NCBI RefSeq assembly: GCF_964355755.1
Contig: NC_092670.1
Span: 16,679,201-16,739,200 of the forward strand
Reading direction: 5' to 3'
DNA length: 60,000 bases
Source: Antedon mediterranea
Taxonomy: Eukaryota; Echinodermata; Crinoidea; Comatulida; Antedonidae
This document shows, in pieces, positions 13,401 to 19,715 of the stretch. Every line of letters starts with the position of its first letter. Position 1 is the stretch's first letter. A program made the translations under genes and the position numbers. The notes below the pieces were generated by a model. It was given only the letters and a program-made list of their open reading frames with translations. It was not told the DNA's origin and did not search any database.

Positions 13401-13558
13401 GAGAAACCAAAAGATTCTGGCCAGTGTTTGTTATTCACGGGCATTGGTAGGGGTTGTCGGAAACGTGCAGGTTGACTTCGACGTGAAATTGTACTGGAAG
13501 CCTTGGACGCACGGCCAACTGACCGCGCTTTCTTTGCTGCTCCTATTCTTGAAGGCAT
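1252..13558 (-). CDS. GRID2IP: Delphilin-like PDZ/harmonin-N scaffold gene, 5' part (15 coding exons, 3' end outside window)
   Basis: The gene reads leftward with joined exons 13558-12884, 11301-11147, 10955-10881, 10728-10640, 9807-9619, 8275-8091, 7566-7496, 7161-7010, 6273-6100, 5688-5620, 4531-4490, 3728-3576, 3035-2862, 2391-2329 and 1413-1252. Together these give 2428 nt (809 codons plus one base) in one uninterrupted frame. Domains in order: PDZ1 (residues about 46-116, loop SFGFSIGG), PDZ2 (about 120-193, loop RYGMTLIGG), harmonin-N-like 1 (about 219-300), PDZ3 (about 303-380, loop SFGFMLVGH), harmonin-N-like 2 (about 450-530), then an acidic, Ser/Pro-rich linker. Vertebrate delphilin binds the GluD2 receptor tail in Purkinje-cell synapses and ends in an FH2 actin-assembly domain. 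No FH2 is visible here, so it should lie beyond position 1. The PDZ3-HN2 block resembles the PDZ-HN block of L-delphilin most closely. Whirlin/PDZD7 is the main alternative, but the domain order and the HN2 sequence argue against it. The start ATG is preceded by an in-frame TGA at 13573-13571. Confidence 0.82.
2329..2391 (-). CDS. GRID2IP: Delphilin-like exon 14: short linker
   Basis: This 63-nt exon, phase 1 to phase 1, runs from gtttctttag to AAGAG/gtacag and encodes VIDEPQLFSQSEPSSPISSA and R. It fits the frame of both neighbours. Confidence 0.62.
2461..2625. repeat. MITE family A, copy 1
   Basis: This is a roughly 165-bp palindromic element with termini TAAGCTCTGTCTACACTATC and GATAATGTAGACAGAGCTTT. 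The interior carries the family signature (GTGATGTGCCCATATATAG, then a mirrored half). It lies in a delphilin-like intron and has no coding capacity. It is likely a non-autonomous DNA transposon. Confidence 0.8.
2862..3035 (-). CDS. GRID2IP: Delphilin-like exon 13: acidic linker
   Basis: This 174-nt exon, phase 1 to phase 1, lies between aaatacag and AGGAAG/gtatgg. It encodes NENDDDDDDFTSPEPEVFIP followed by Pro/Ser/Thr-rich sequence (SPSPLSFDSDMFEPPESTS). The run of six Asp codons comes from a GAT/GAC repeat. It is probably a disordered spacer before the formin part. Confidence 0.7.
3238..3482 (-). mobile_element. tRNA-derived SINE, copy 1 (degenerate head)
   Basis: This copy is reverse-oriented and homologous to those at 26127-26432 and 41266-41575. 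Shared blocks include GGTTCTTTAAAGTGCACA, CTGGACCTACGGTTTATAG and GTTCTACCACCAGAACCATG. The tRNA-like head at the high-coordinate end has lost part of box A. It lies beside delphilin-like exon 12. Confidence 0.75.
3576..3728 (-). CDS. GRID2IP: Delphilin-like exon 12: Ser-rich linker
   Basis: This 153-nt exon, phase 1 to phase 1, has acceptor aattatag and donor TTTAG/gtgagt. It encodes a Ser/Arg-rich stretch, for example LLSSRKTDRSYDLSIPPSE, ending SSRSVSPNGTL. It has no recognised domain. A SINE copy sits about 90 bp beyond the donor. Confidence 0.68.
4490..4531 (-). CDS. GRID2IP: Delphilin-like exon 11: 42-nt microexon-like linker
   Basis: This 42-nt exon, phase 1 to phase 1, runs from atcatag to TGAAG/gtaaac and encodes KSDDNDSHATISE. 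It is short and frame-neutral, so it is a candidate for alternative inclusion. Support comes from good splice sites and phase continuity on both sides. Confidence 0.6.
4895..5562. repeat. Irregular minisatellite, CCCTTAGTGTGC-type units
   Basis: About 650 bp of short head-to-tail units (11-13 bp; variants CCCTTAGTGTGC, CCTCTTAGTGTG, CCTTAGTGCACC) with frequent single-base changes. It lies in the intron between delphilin-like exons 10 and 11 and stops about 60 bp before the donor of exon 10. Units are too irregular for a fixed coding frame. Confidence 0.88.
5620..5688 (-). CDS. GRID2IP: Delphilin-like exon 10: short basic linker
   Basis: This 69-nt exon, phase 1 to phase 1, has acceptor tttctttag and donor GATT/gtaagt. 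It encodes VAQAAFILNNSKSDRRVSRR and SID. RRVS and RRSI resemble basophilic kinase sites, which is inference only. Confidence 0.66.
6100..6273 (-). CDS. GRID2IP: Delphilin-like exon 9: linker
   Basis: This 174-nt exon, phase 1 to phase 1, runs from tatatag to CCAAG/gtttgt. It encodes a linker beginning AVYGNPNRLFLTNAHPDDNE and ending FHKKEEDEFFQ. No domain was recognised. It is bounded by phase-1 introns like every later exon in the window, so skipping it would not shift the frame. Confidence 0.72.
7010..7161 (-). CDS. GRID2IP: Delphilin-like exon 8: harmonin-N-like domain 2, remainder
   Basis: This 152-nt exon, phase 2 to phase 1, lies between ttttttag and TGCAG/gtaaaa. It encodes NLDGMILSIFPILDTHAKKT, then IWPYIIQILPDEQQEVCKKK. 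The P-x-LDT-x-AKxxxW...QxLxxxEQxxCxxK pattern is the most delphilin-specific stretch in the gene. Confidence 0.82.
7214..7288. repeat. MITE family A, copy 2 (internal deletion)
   Basis: Only 75 bp: the two termini (AAAGCTCTGTCTACACCATC and GATAGTGTAGACAAGACTT) face each other with the middle lost, leaving a near-perfect hairpin. It lies in the intron between delphilin-like exons 7 and 8. Confidence 0.75.
7496..7566 (-). CDS. GRID2IP: Delphilin-like exon 7: harmonin-N-like domain 2, first helices
   Basis: This 71-nt exon, phase 0 to phase 2, runs from ttttcag to TCAAG/gtaaca. It encodes HHLTSREKQLIKKALQEYYR, matching the L-T-x-x-E-R/K ... aromatic pattern of the delphilin-type second HN repeat. 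Confidence 0.8.
7659..7853. repeat. Small TIR element (AGTCAACTCTCC family)
   Basis: About 195 bp with ends AGTCAACTCTCCTAATACCG and the reverse complement of CAGTCGACTCTCCCAATA. Internally it repeats GTCTGGTATT. A fragment of the same family lies at 40495-40560. This is a DNA-transposon derivative without coding capacity. Confidence 0.6.
8091..8275 (-). CDS. GRID2IP: Delphilin-like exon 6: Ser/Met linker into harmonin-N-like domain 2
   Basis: This 185-nt exon, phase 1 to phase 0, runs from gtcatag to AAATG/gtaggt. It encodes a Ser/Met-rich stretch (STMSMMSGMSVTSQVSS), an acidic segment (ATIEDIEELRAGG) and then RPDFFTSGRTFKEM. The GRTF motif starts the second harmonin-N-like domain in delphilins. 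Confidence 0.78.
8475..8700. repeat. 22-bp minisatellite in a delphilin-like intron
   Basis: About ten head-to-tail copies of the unit TTTCATAGTAATAGTAATAT plus GG. A few units carry AATAATAAT in place of AATAGTAAT. The array ends in a truncated unit (TTTGTAATATGG). Confidence 0.9.
9020..9335 (+). pseudogene. LINE reverse-transcriptase C-terminal remnant
   Basis: The frame from about 9042 to the TAG at 9329-9331 encodes CTLCGNGEIEDT, then LMYILGGDP and YLRAAWEKRSELKNL. Many non-LTR retrotransposons end their reverse transcriptase with a C-x2-C-x-G-x-x-E(D/E)-x-HF motif and a xAWxxR tail. Here the HFL...C part is replaced by IFYQIV, and the copy is cut off upstream, so it is dead. The T-rich sequence after the stop may be its 3' UTR. 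It is in sense opposite to the delphilin-like gene. Confidence 0.55.
9619..9807 (-). CDS. GRID2IP: Delphilin-like exon 5: second half of PDZ3
   Basis: This 189-nt exon leaves in phase 1 at GCTC/gtaagt. It encodes GPADRAGLRPGDKIIKVNGL, the standard A-x-x-AGLRxGDxIxxVNG block of PDZ domains, then a helix and a closing strand (TLQIETG). A short Ser/Pro/Asn stretch follows. Confidence 0.82.
10640..10728 (-). CDS. GRID2IP: Delphilin-like exon 4: first half of PDZ3
   Basis: This 89-nt exon has acceptor tttgtacag and donor CCCAG/gtaagt. It encodes SIDRTGGSFGFMLVGHSPV, containing the carboxylate-binding loop (GSFGFMLVGH), and then MIESIDPG. The family PDZ motif FGF-x-L-x-GH-x-PV is intact. Confidence 0.8.
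10881..10955 (-). CDS. GRID2IP: Delphilin-like exon 3: end of harmonin-N-like domain 1
   Basis: This 75-nt exon, phase 2 to phase 2, lies between ttgacag and AGAAG/gtgaaa. It encodes VFVPPAQRDRFDLFFSKEAQ. The PxxxRxxFD pattern closes the last helix of harmonin-N-like domains. Confidence 0.78.
11147..11301 (-). CDS. GRID2IP: Delphilin-like exon 2: harmonin-N-like domain 1, N-terminal helices
   Basis: The 155-nt exon enters in phase 0 after tttcgtag and leaves in phase 2 at GTCAG/gttaat. It encodes PSKKEALIALLKQYARDKK followed by VDNFGRALAALLDSSNQKQ, the amphipathic helices typical of the five-helix harmonin-N fold that mediates protein contacts in harmonin, whirlin, PDZD7 and delphilin. Confidence 0.82.
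11916..12040. repeat. MITE family A, copy 3 (diverged)
   Basis: The left end is AAAGCTCTACACAATCAAAC. Inner sequence keeps AAATATGGTAGTGATATG, in two copies, and the mirrored CCATATATGGGCACATCACA. The right terminus is missing. Confidence 0.7.
12884..13558 (-). CDS. GRID2IP: Delphilin-like exon 1: start, PDZ1 and PDZ2
   Basis: This exon has 225 codons ending in phase 0 at GAAG/gttggt. A basic Ser/Arg-rich N-terminus of about 43 residues (KKARSVGRASKAS and so on) precedes PDZ1, whose carboxylate-binding loop is SFGFSIGG at residues 49-56. PDZ2 has RYGMTLIGGG at 130-139 and AGLKTGDMVLEINGT at 155-169. The last residues (TEGFFKK) begin the first harmonin-N-like helix. It is by far the largest coding exon, and two PDZ domains share it without an intron. 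A second donor 4 bp further on (GTTG/gtaatc) would break the frame and is less likely. Confidence 0.87.
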
Positions 13559-13616
13559 CTTGTCCTTTGATCACTGGTAAATTAAACGAAACTGTATCCT
13601 GTTAATTTATATTTTT

Positions 13617-13880
13617 CTTAAAGATGTATTGTCCCCCAAAAACATGAAAAATGAAGATTAATTAAATTAGACTTTGAATAGGTTTTTTTTTTTTTGGAGT
13701 TTTAATAAAGTTAATCACTTCCATAGAAAAGAAAATGAAAAAAAAAAATGTTTTCACATATAAATTGACAAAATAAATGGTTAAATTCAACCAAAAACTC
13801 ACTGGCTGGCTTTTTTTTGTGGGTAAATACATTTTTTCCATCCAATTTTTGGTCAAAGTGGATAACTATTATGTTGCATT
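13617..13880. repeat. Family D element, one-ended copy
   Basis: It starts with TTAAAGATGTATTGTCCC, as in the full element at 52866-53415. It continues CCCAAAAACATGAAAAATGA, shared with 43427 and 32805. The other terminus was not found. It lies just upstream of the delphilin-like start codon. Confidence 0.6.
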
Positions 13881-14259
13881 AAAATGGCATGTTTAACAAA
13901 AATTTTGTTAATAAATAATTTTTCTTTAATACTTTATTAGCCAATTTAAAAAAAACTTCATCAGTTAAACAATAGAGTATCAAATAGAGTTAAATTAGAA
14001 AGAGAACACAATTTTTATATCATTATCTGTAAGTGTGATGACATTTAATAAATTATAAAAAAAACACAATATTTTGATATATTTGAATATAATAAAATAT
14101 ATACTGTAGATACATACTGTAAAACAAGAACAGAGTGTAGTAGTGGTAACCATATAGACATCAAATTGAAGTTTGTGGTACCCATGGTAACTAGCGACCC
14201 CTTAAGACCCATAAAAGCCCTCCCAAGGATGGGCACCATGTCAACCATACTTAGTTTAT

Positions 14260-15013
14260 TTAGGGCCTGTTTCTATTGAAAAATAAAAAAAGAACGGTTT
14301 TTTGGAAACCGGTTTCGGCTGTTGTTTATAAATAAAGATCGCGTTGCAGCTCAATTTTTACTCCAATAAAACCGGTTCCGTCCATGTACGTGCGTTCGTT
14401 ATGAATGACGTCATTATATACGCCACAATGCATAGCGCGATCCCCAAGAAATAGCATCCATTTCATCATAGAAGGGGGAATTATTACCTGAAACTTTATT
14501 GTGGTCCTTGGTTAAAGTATAGGTACGTCGCACCCTCTGATATTGTCAAGTTGAACTCGTCTAGCTTTCACACGCTTTACAATATTCTTAAAAACATGTA
14601 GGCCTAGGCCTACGTGAGTCTTTCTTCCGACTCCCGACAAGTCCCCTCATCTTCTTCCCTTCACATATTTTCTAGAGAAATAAAAATGACTTAGGCCTAG
14701 GTCCTATTGCGCGGGTTTGATCGACTGCGAGTTGACCACAATCGTCCCAGTGCAGCAGACTGCAGAGTTCAGTTTTTGGGGTCAAATTGAGACCGCGATT
14801 GTGTTGCAGCTAAAAATTGCTCCACGGAAACCGGTTTCAGAACGGTTCTTTACGATCGAGACCGCAATCAATTGGGGTTTTTGAAACCGTTTTTAAGATC
14901 GGTTCTTTTTTGTGGTTTTTTGTGGGGACCCATTTCTGCTGGCAAGAAAAAACGGTTCTTGAAAAGAACGGTATTTAAAACCGTATTCTCTGCTCTATAG
15001 AAACAGGCCCTTA
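14260..15013. mobile_element. Non-autonomous TIR element, about 750 bp
   Basis: The ends are AGGGCCTGTTTCTATTGA and the reverse complement of TATAGAAACAGGCCCT. Inner arms are strongly self-complementary, with repeated AACGGTT/AACCGGTTTC and GTTGCAGCT blocks. There is no long open frame. The ends suggest a hAT-type or related family, but the target duplication is unclear. Confidence 0.65.
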
Positions 15014-15120
15014 GAGGTAAAAACTGTGCACCTGTGCTATATTGATGGGGAAATCGCTTACTTATTTAACACACAGTGTAAATATCATTTCATCAAAATC
15101 AAATTTGATATAATTTTTTT

Positions 15121-15456
15121 TCATGCCAAGGACAAATCCAGGATTTTTTTAAAAGGAGAATGCTAAATATAATACTAATAGTGTAAAAAAAAACAGACAC
15201 CAAAAAGTAGATCATCATTTCATTTTAGCTGTCAAAAGTGGGAGCTTTGATAATGGTATCAAATTATTAACACTTATTACTAGCCAATATAATCTTTTTA
15301 TTCTTCCATTTTTTTTTATGCCAGGGGCAAATCCAGGATTTTTTTTAACGTGGAATGCTAAATATAATATTAATAGTCTGTCAAAAACAGATACCAACAT
15401 GTAGAAAAGGGTAGGAGCTTTAATAGTGGTATCAAATTATCAACACTTATTACTAA
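15121..15456. repeat. Local direct duplication of about 140-165 bp
   Basis: The blocks beginning near 15121 and 15316 share ATGCCA(A/G)GG(A/G)CAAATCCAGG, GAATGCTAAATATAATA and GGTATCAAATTAT(T/C)AACAC. The two copies differ by scattered substitutions and indels, so the duplication is not recent. Confidence 0.7.
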
Positions 15457-15751
15457 TTAGTATATTCATAAACTCCACCCTGTGACTAACATAGCTATAT
15501 AGCAATTAACACGCCATGTTGAGATTCCACTCTAGGCGTATCATACGTGTGGATCAATTCAAAATGGTAAACAAAAGAATTTTACGAACACCACGCTTGT
15601 TGTAGGTGAATCAGTCCATATTGTCAATGCAATGAAAAAAACGAGGCGAAAATCAATAGACAAACATAGATCATGGAGACTCAATGCATTCTCCATGCAC
15701 AGATTAAGTATCGGAAAATGAACTAGATTTGAACTCGTCACTACGGACGAG

Positions 15752-16926
15752 TTAGGTTATCCGCAGCCCAAAAGCCACGTGCACGTCATACGTTCGAATA
15801 TTGCGCACAGAAAAACGATTATGCCATTGAAAAAAAGTTAGTGCGCTCTCTATTTTACGTCACGTCTGAGTATATACGGTATACACTATATATTGTATAC
15901 GTACTAAAGACAGTGCAGAATAGGTGAAAATAAGTTATTGACGCTTTTGGACATGATGACGTCATAACAATTTAAATATTTTTAACTCATGCGAAAGATA
16001 ATTGATTGACCTAGACAATATAAAAAAATTGAGTGAAATGGAATACGGATAAGTAGAGATGCGCTCTATTAAATTTGACGAGCTATGACGAAAGAGAACA
16101 AAATCCTATTTTTATATTCGAGTGGCCAAACGATGACGTCACAATGTCCGGTTAGCCATATCGATGCATGATTCTATATCTACAACTCATCAAATTCCAG
16201 AATATGTAATTTTAAAAAAGTTCACCACGTAGTTTAGAATTTATGACTGTTTAAAAAAATGTCTAATTTTGACGAATTTTTGAAGTTTTTCTTCAAAAAC
16301 GTGCATAAATTGTTCAATTCTACGTGCTCGTATGACGTGATTTTAAGTCGAAATTGATTGAAAATTGATAAATTTACTAGAAAAGGCTGAAATAACAAAA
16401 ATCAAGCAAAAAAAATACGTTTTTGCGCTACGTGCGCACGCGCGCGTAAAAAAATTGCGAACGCGTGGGAATTTTTGAAATGCTCAAAATGACATGAAAC
16501 GCGTAGAAAGTTGATTAGAAATTGAATTTTCGCATTTTGAAATTTTAAACGCGCGTGCGCGCGTAACTTTCTGTCAAACATGCCATTTTTAATCCATAGA
16601 AAGTTTGAGCATGTTATGACTTAAATTTTCACCAAGTTTCAATACAAAATGACTTTTAGTTTTTATTCTATGATCAATCATTGAAATTCATAAAATTGCG
16701 CGTAACTTACGCTGCGCAACTCGAAATTCGAAAAAAAAAGTTTCTTGCACATCTACAGCTACAGGGCTATCTTTTGACAAAGTTATACAATCATATGTTG
16801 GCCAGAATTAGAGATACGCTGCGAACAAAAATCGTGGAAAGAAAGAAGAAAATAGAAGAAAAAAGAGAAAGAGAAAAAAAAAGATCCTGACAATAACAAG
16901 AGGTTATCCGCCAAGTGCGGATAACC
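15752..16926. mobile_element. Non-autonomous TIR element with GGTTATCCGC ends
   Basis: GGTTATCCGC at 15752 is matched by GCGGATAACC at 16917-16926, giving an element of about 1.17 kb. The right end carries an extra internal GGTTATCCGCC. The interior is rich in ACGCGCG/GTGCGCACG sequence. A 69-codon lysine-rich frame (16681-16890) lies inside and does not resemble a transposase. Confidence 0.55.
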
Positions 16927-17030
16927 AATTTTAAATATCAATATCTACAAAAACTAAACTACATAGGCCTACATGTACCAGGGTTTGTGTATTATTATCT
17001 TTTTTATGTATATTAATTAAATTATGTATA

Positions 17031-17156
17031 AAGCTCTGTCTACACAATCAAACTAATTTGAAAAAAAAGTGGGCCCAAATATGGTAGTGATATGCTTAAA
17101 TATGATATGTGATATGACATCGTCACGTGCATATGGGCACATCACTGTCACATACA
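17031..17156. repeat. MITE family A, copy 4
   Basis: The left end is AAGCTCTGTCTACACAATCA. The interior has CCCAAATATGGTAGTGATAT and ATATGGGCACATCAC. The right terminus is truncated. Confidence 0.75.
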
Positions 17157-19317
17157 GTATTTTATTTATTCAATTTTCAGGCACAAAAATACATACAAGA
17201 CAGGGTTGCAGCACCCTGAGGATTGCCATTAAATTGAAAAGCACTATCGAGATGGCTCTCCATATACTGCACTTGAACATATAGAAGTAGAAGTAAACAA
17301 TAAAAATACAAAGATGTAAAAATTGAAAATTGCGAAGCATCAAATTGAGCTTTATATTATTATAGGGTTATTACCTTGTAGAAAACAATTTATTTTTGAT
17401 TTGAGGCATGCTTCAAATAAAATTATTTATAAGTAAATCTAGTATAAAAGTTGCTATGGTGATACAACACAAAAGCATGTAAATAAGTTCATTGTTGAAG
17501 ATTGTTGAGTCATACAAAGAAATTCAAAATTCACAACCAACAGTCAAACTAAAAGTCAATGACCTTTCAATCTATTAAATAACAAAAACTTTATTATTGC
17601 ACTCCAACCAATGGCATGCACAAGTTGCTTTAAATTCGGCAGGATTGCCTATTGTAATACAGTAGGTATTACAATATTTTAAATGACACAATTTTTAACT
17701 GGCCAGGCATAAACTATGTACAGTACATTATAACCCCTGCTTTAGGAAATTCCTATACGGTTCTTACATCTCTATGAAGGATGAAGGATACGTTCCCATG
17801 ACATGGACTCAGGCATGGACTATGGGAAATATATGTTTAACACTTGCCACCCACTATTCAGGGGACATCCCTATTAAGGGGATACTTTGATGGGTCCTAA
17901 AGGATGTGTTTTTTTAATACTGTAAATGTAAATGTCTTCCATTCATAAATATAAGTATTTCTGATTATTTTCATATGCAATTAATACTACAATGTTCACA
18001 TTAGAAAAATACCTTAAGAATAGAAATGATATGTCATCTGCAAAATAGCTAAACACAGTGCAGGCCTGTAGCCAGGGGTTTTTGGTTCCGGCGAACCCCT
18101 CTTAACCGACTGCGAACCCCCATCCCCAATACCCTCACCTCATCTCTGAAAATCCTCCAAATATGTGCCCCACAGTACAGAAGGTTATTTGTAAATTGAA
18201 AAATTCGTAAACACGTTCGTGAATAAGTCCAACTAACTTCTTCCATTGTTAGGTTTCCCTTTAGTTACTATGCGAGTGGTGAGTGTATTATTTTATCTCA
18301 ATTTTTGCTATTTTATTATAATTATTTGTATCTGTATTTTCAGTTGGAATTTTTTTTTGCAAATAAAAAACATTTTAAAAAAATGTTTTTTTTTAATTTT
18401 TACTCTAATTTTTATTATACGATTTGCGAATAAGACAAGTTAACATTCAACCACATCTAGTAAAATCAAATGAATATAATTGGGTCGAAATTCCTGTAAA
18501 ACCTGCCTCCAAGCCTATGCTAGCCTCTAGGCCTATGCCTAAAGTAAATGTTGTTTTGTTTTTCGAAACGAAACGAACGAAACTGCTCTGCCAGTGCGTG
18601 CGAGTTCAGACACTAGCTTGGCAGTAAATATCTAGCCTAAATATCGCGACTAATATCATTCAATTAGATTCATTTCTAAGCAATTATTACTTTAAAAATA
18701 TACATAAGTGAAATACTTACATTATATACTATTAGAAACATATCATACAATTTGACATAAATTTGTACTTTTGTCAAAATCACATCATTTTAAGAACCAA
18801 CTACAGTAGCACTTTAGTACGTGCTTAGTAATGCCTCATAGCGTCTGTTGGCAACGATCGATAAGCTTGAATTACCGAGGCCTAGAGTGGCCACTGACTC
18901 TGAATGTTTTATTAGATAGAGGGAGGCATTGATAAATAGTTTATCATCATTGATTTACACACAGTCAAACTCTGAGGACGAAAATAACAGTTATCAGTGG
19001 CCTAATTACAGGCACAAACTCATCAATTATAATATTATAAATATCAATGATCACCTTTCAAGTCATTATCTTAATTATAATTTTAAACTTGTATATTTCC
19101 TCTTTCCACTAACCATTATCATCGTTACAATCTTCTTCATAGTCATCTTCAGTTTTATTAATTCGCTTTTCATAATACATAATACATTTTTTTTCACGCT
19201 GCTGCTCTAGCCCGCTGCGTCACACGAGATGACTCATTCATTAGATGAAATCAAGCAGCAGTATAGTACTACACTTTGACATTTTTGTTAAAATGGAAAC
19301 TCGACTATAATTTATAG

Positions 19318-19641
19318 GTACCACCTGTTGAATCCAAAAAACGGCTGGGAAAAGAGTCTAATGACAAATCCCAAAGCATTTCTGGTATTTATGAGTCCCG
19401 TGATATTACTATAATTCACTGTCAGATAATCATTGAATTATTATCAAAACAGTCCATTGAAGTTTTTGTTTGTAATAGGATACTTGAAGTATCTAGGCGT
19501 GATGAAGTGACCCCCAGACTTGACCTTAGCAATAACAATAAGCGAGCAGCGTTTTTTGTAAGAAATATTCTTGTTCATGTTCGCCATATTGATGTTTTTT
19601 ATAAAGATTTTAATACAAAGTATTTTGATTGTTGTTGCTGA
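19318..19641 (+). CDS. Orphan terminal exon, possible CARD-type death-fold protein
   Basis: This is a stop-free stretch of 107 codons ending in TGA, with no ATG at its start. It opens immediately after an in-frame TAG that forms an acceptor (aatttatag/GTACC), as expected of a last exon entered in phase 0. It encodes a basic, Ser-rich start (VESKKRLGKESNDKSQS), then a helical-looking block containing HCQIIIELLSKQSIEVFV, RRDEVTPRLDL and KRAAFFVRNILVHVR, and ends CCC. The spacing of hydrophobic residues and the RRDxxxxxLDL...AFF pattern recall CARD domains (R-R-x-x-x-x-LLDxL...AFxxF), but the match was made by eye and is weak. A poly(A) signal follows at 19710-19715. Upstream exons were not found; a weak candidate lies at about 19214-19266. 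A retrotransposed or degenerate copy is possible. Confidence 0.45.
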   Translation, partial: VPPVESKKRLGKESNDKSQSISGIYESRDITIIHCQIIIELLSKQSIEVFVCNRILEVSRRDEVTPRLDLSNNNKRAAFFVRNILVHVRHIDVFYKDFNTKYFDCCC

Positions 19642-19709
19642 TGTATGCCATCAGGCCTTTTTGAGTTCAATTTATGTCTGCTAAAAAGATGTTTGGTTTG
19701 TAATGTTGA

Positions 19710-19715
19710 AATAAA
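19710..19715 (+). promoter_or_regulatory. Poly(A) signal AATAAA after the orphan exon
   Basis: AATAAA lies 69 bp after the stop codon of the 19318-19641 exon and is followed by T/G-rich sequence. It supports that exon being the 3' end of a plus-strand gene. Confidence 0.5.

Larger units (their letters stand above)
13574..19317. other. Intergenic block made largely of transposon-derived DNA
   Basis: Between the start of the delphilin-like gene and the orphan exon I see only repeats: a family D copy (13617-13880), a TIR element (14260-15013), a local duplication (15121-15456), a second TIR element (15752-16926), MITE A copy 4 and a TGTAGCCAGG-type fragment near 18061. The 5' UTR and promoter of the delphilin-like gene should be here but could not be placed; no TATA box was evident. 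Confidence 0.55.

Noticed and set aside
16681-16890. Lysine-rich 69-codon ORF as a gene
   Set aside because: It sits within the GGTTATCCGC TIR element, has no splice sites and no family match.
18049-18246. 65-codon minus-strand ORF
   Set aside because: It contains a TGTAGCCAGG-type dispersed repeat also seen near 678, 23830 and 57283.
18929-19210. Possible upstream exon (SNSEDENNSYQWPNYRH) for the orphan exon
   Set aside because: There is an acceptor-like cacacag but no acceptable donor follows, and the phases do not connect to 19318.
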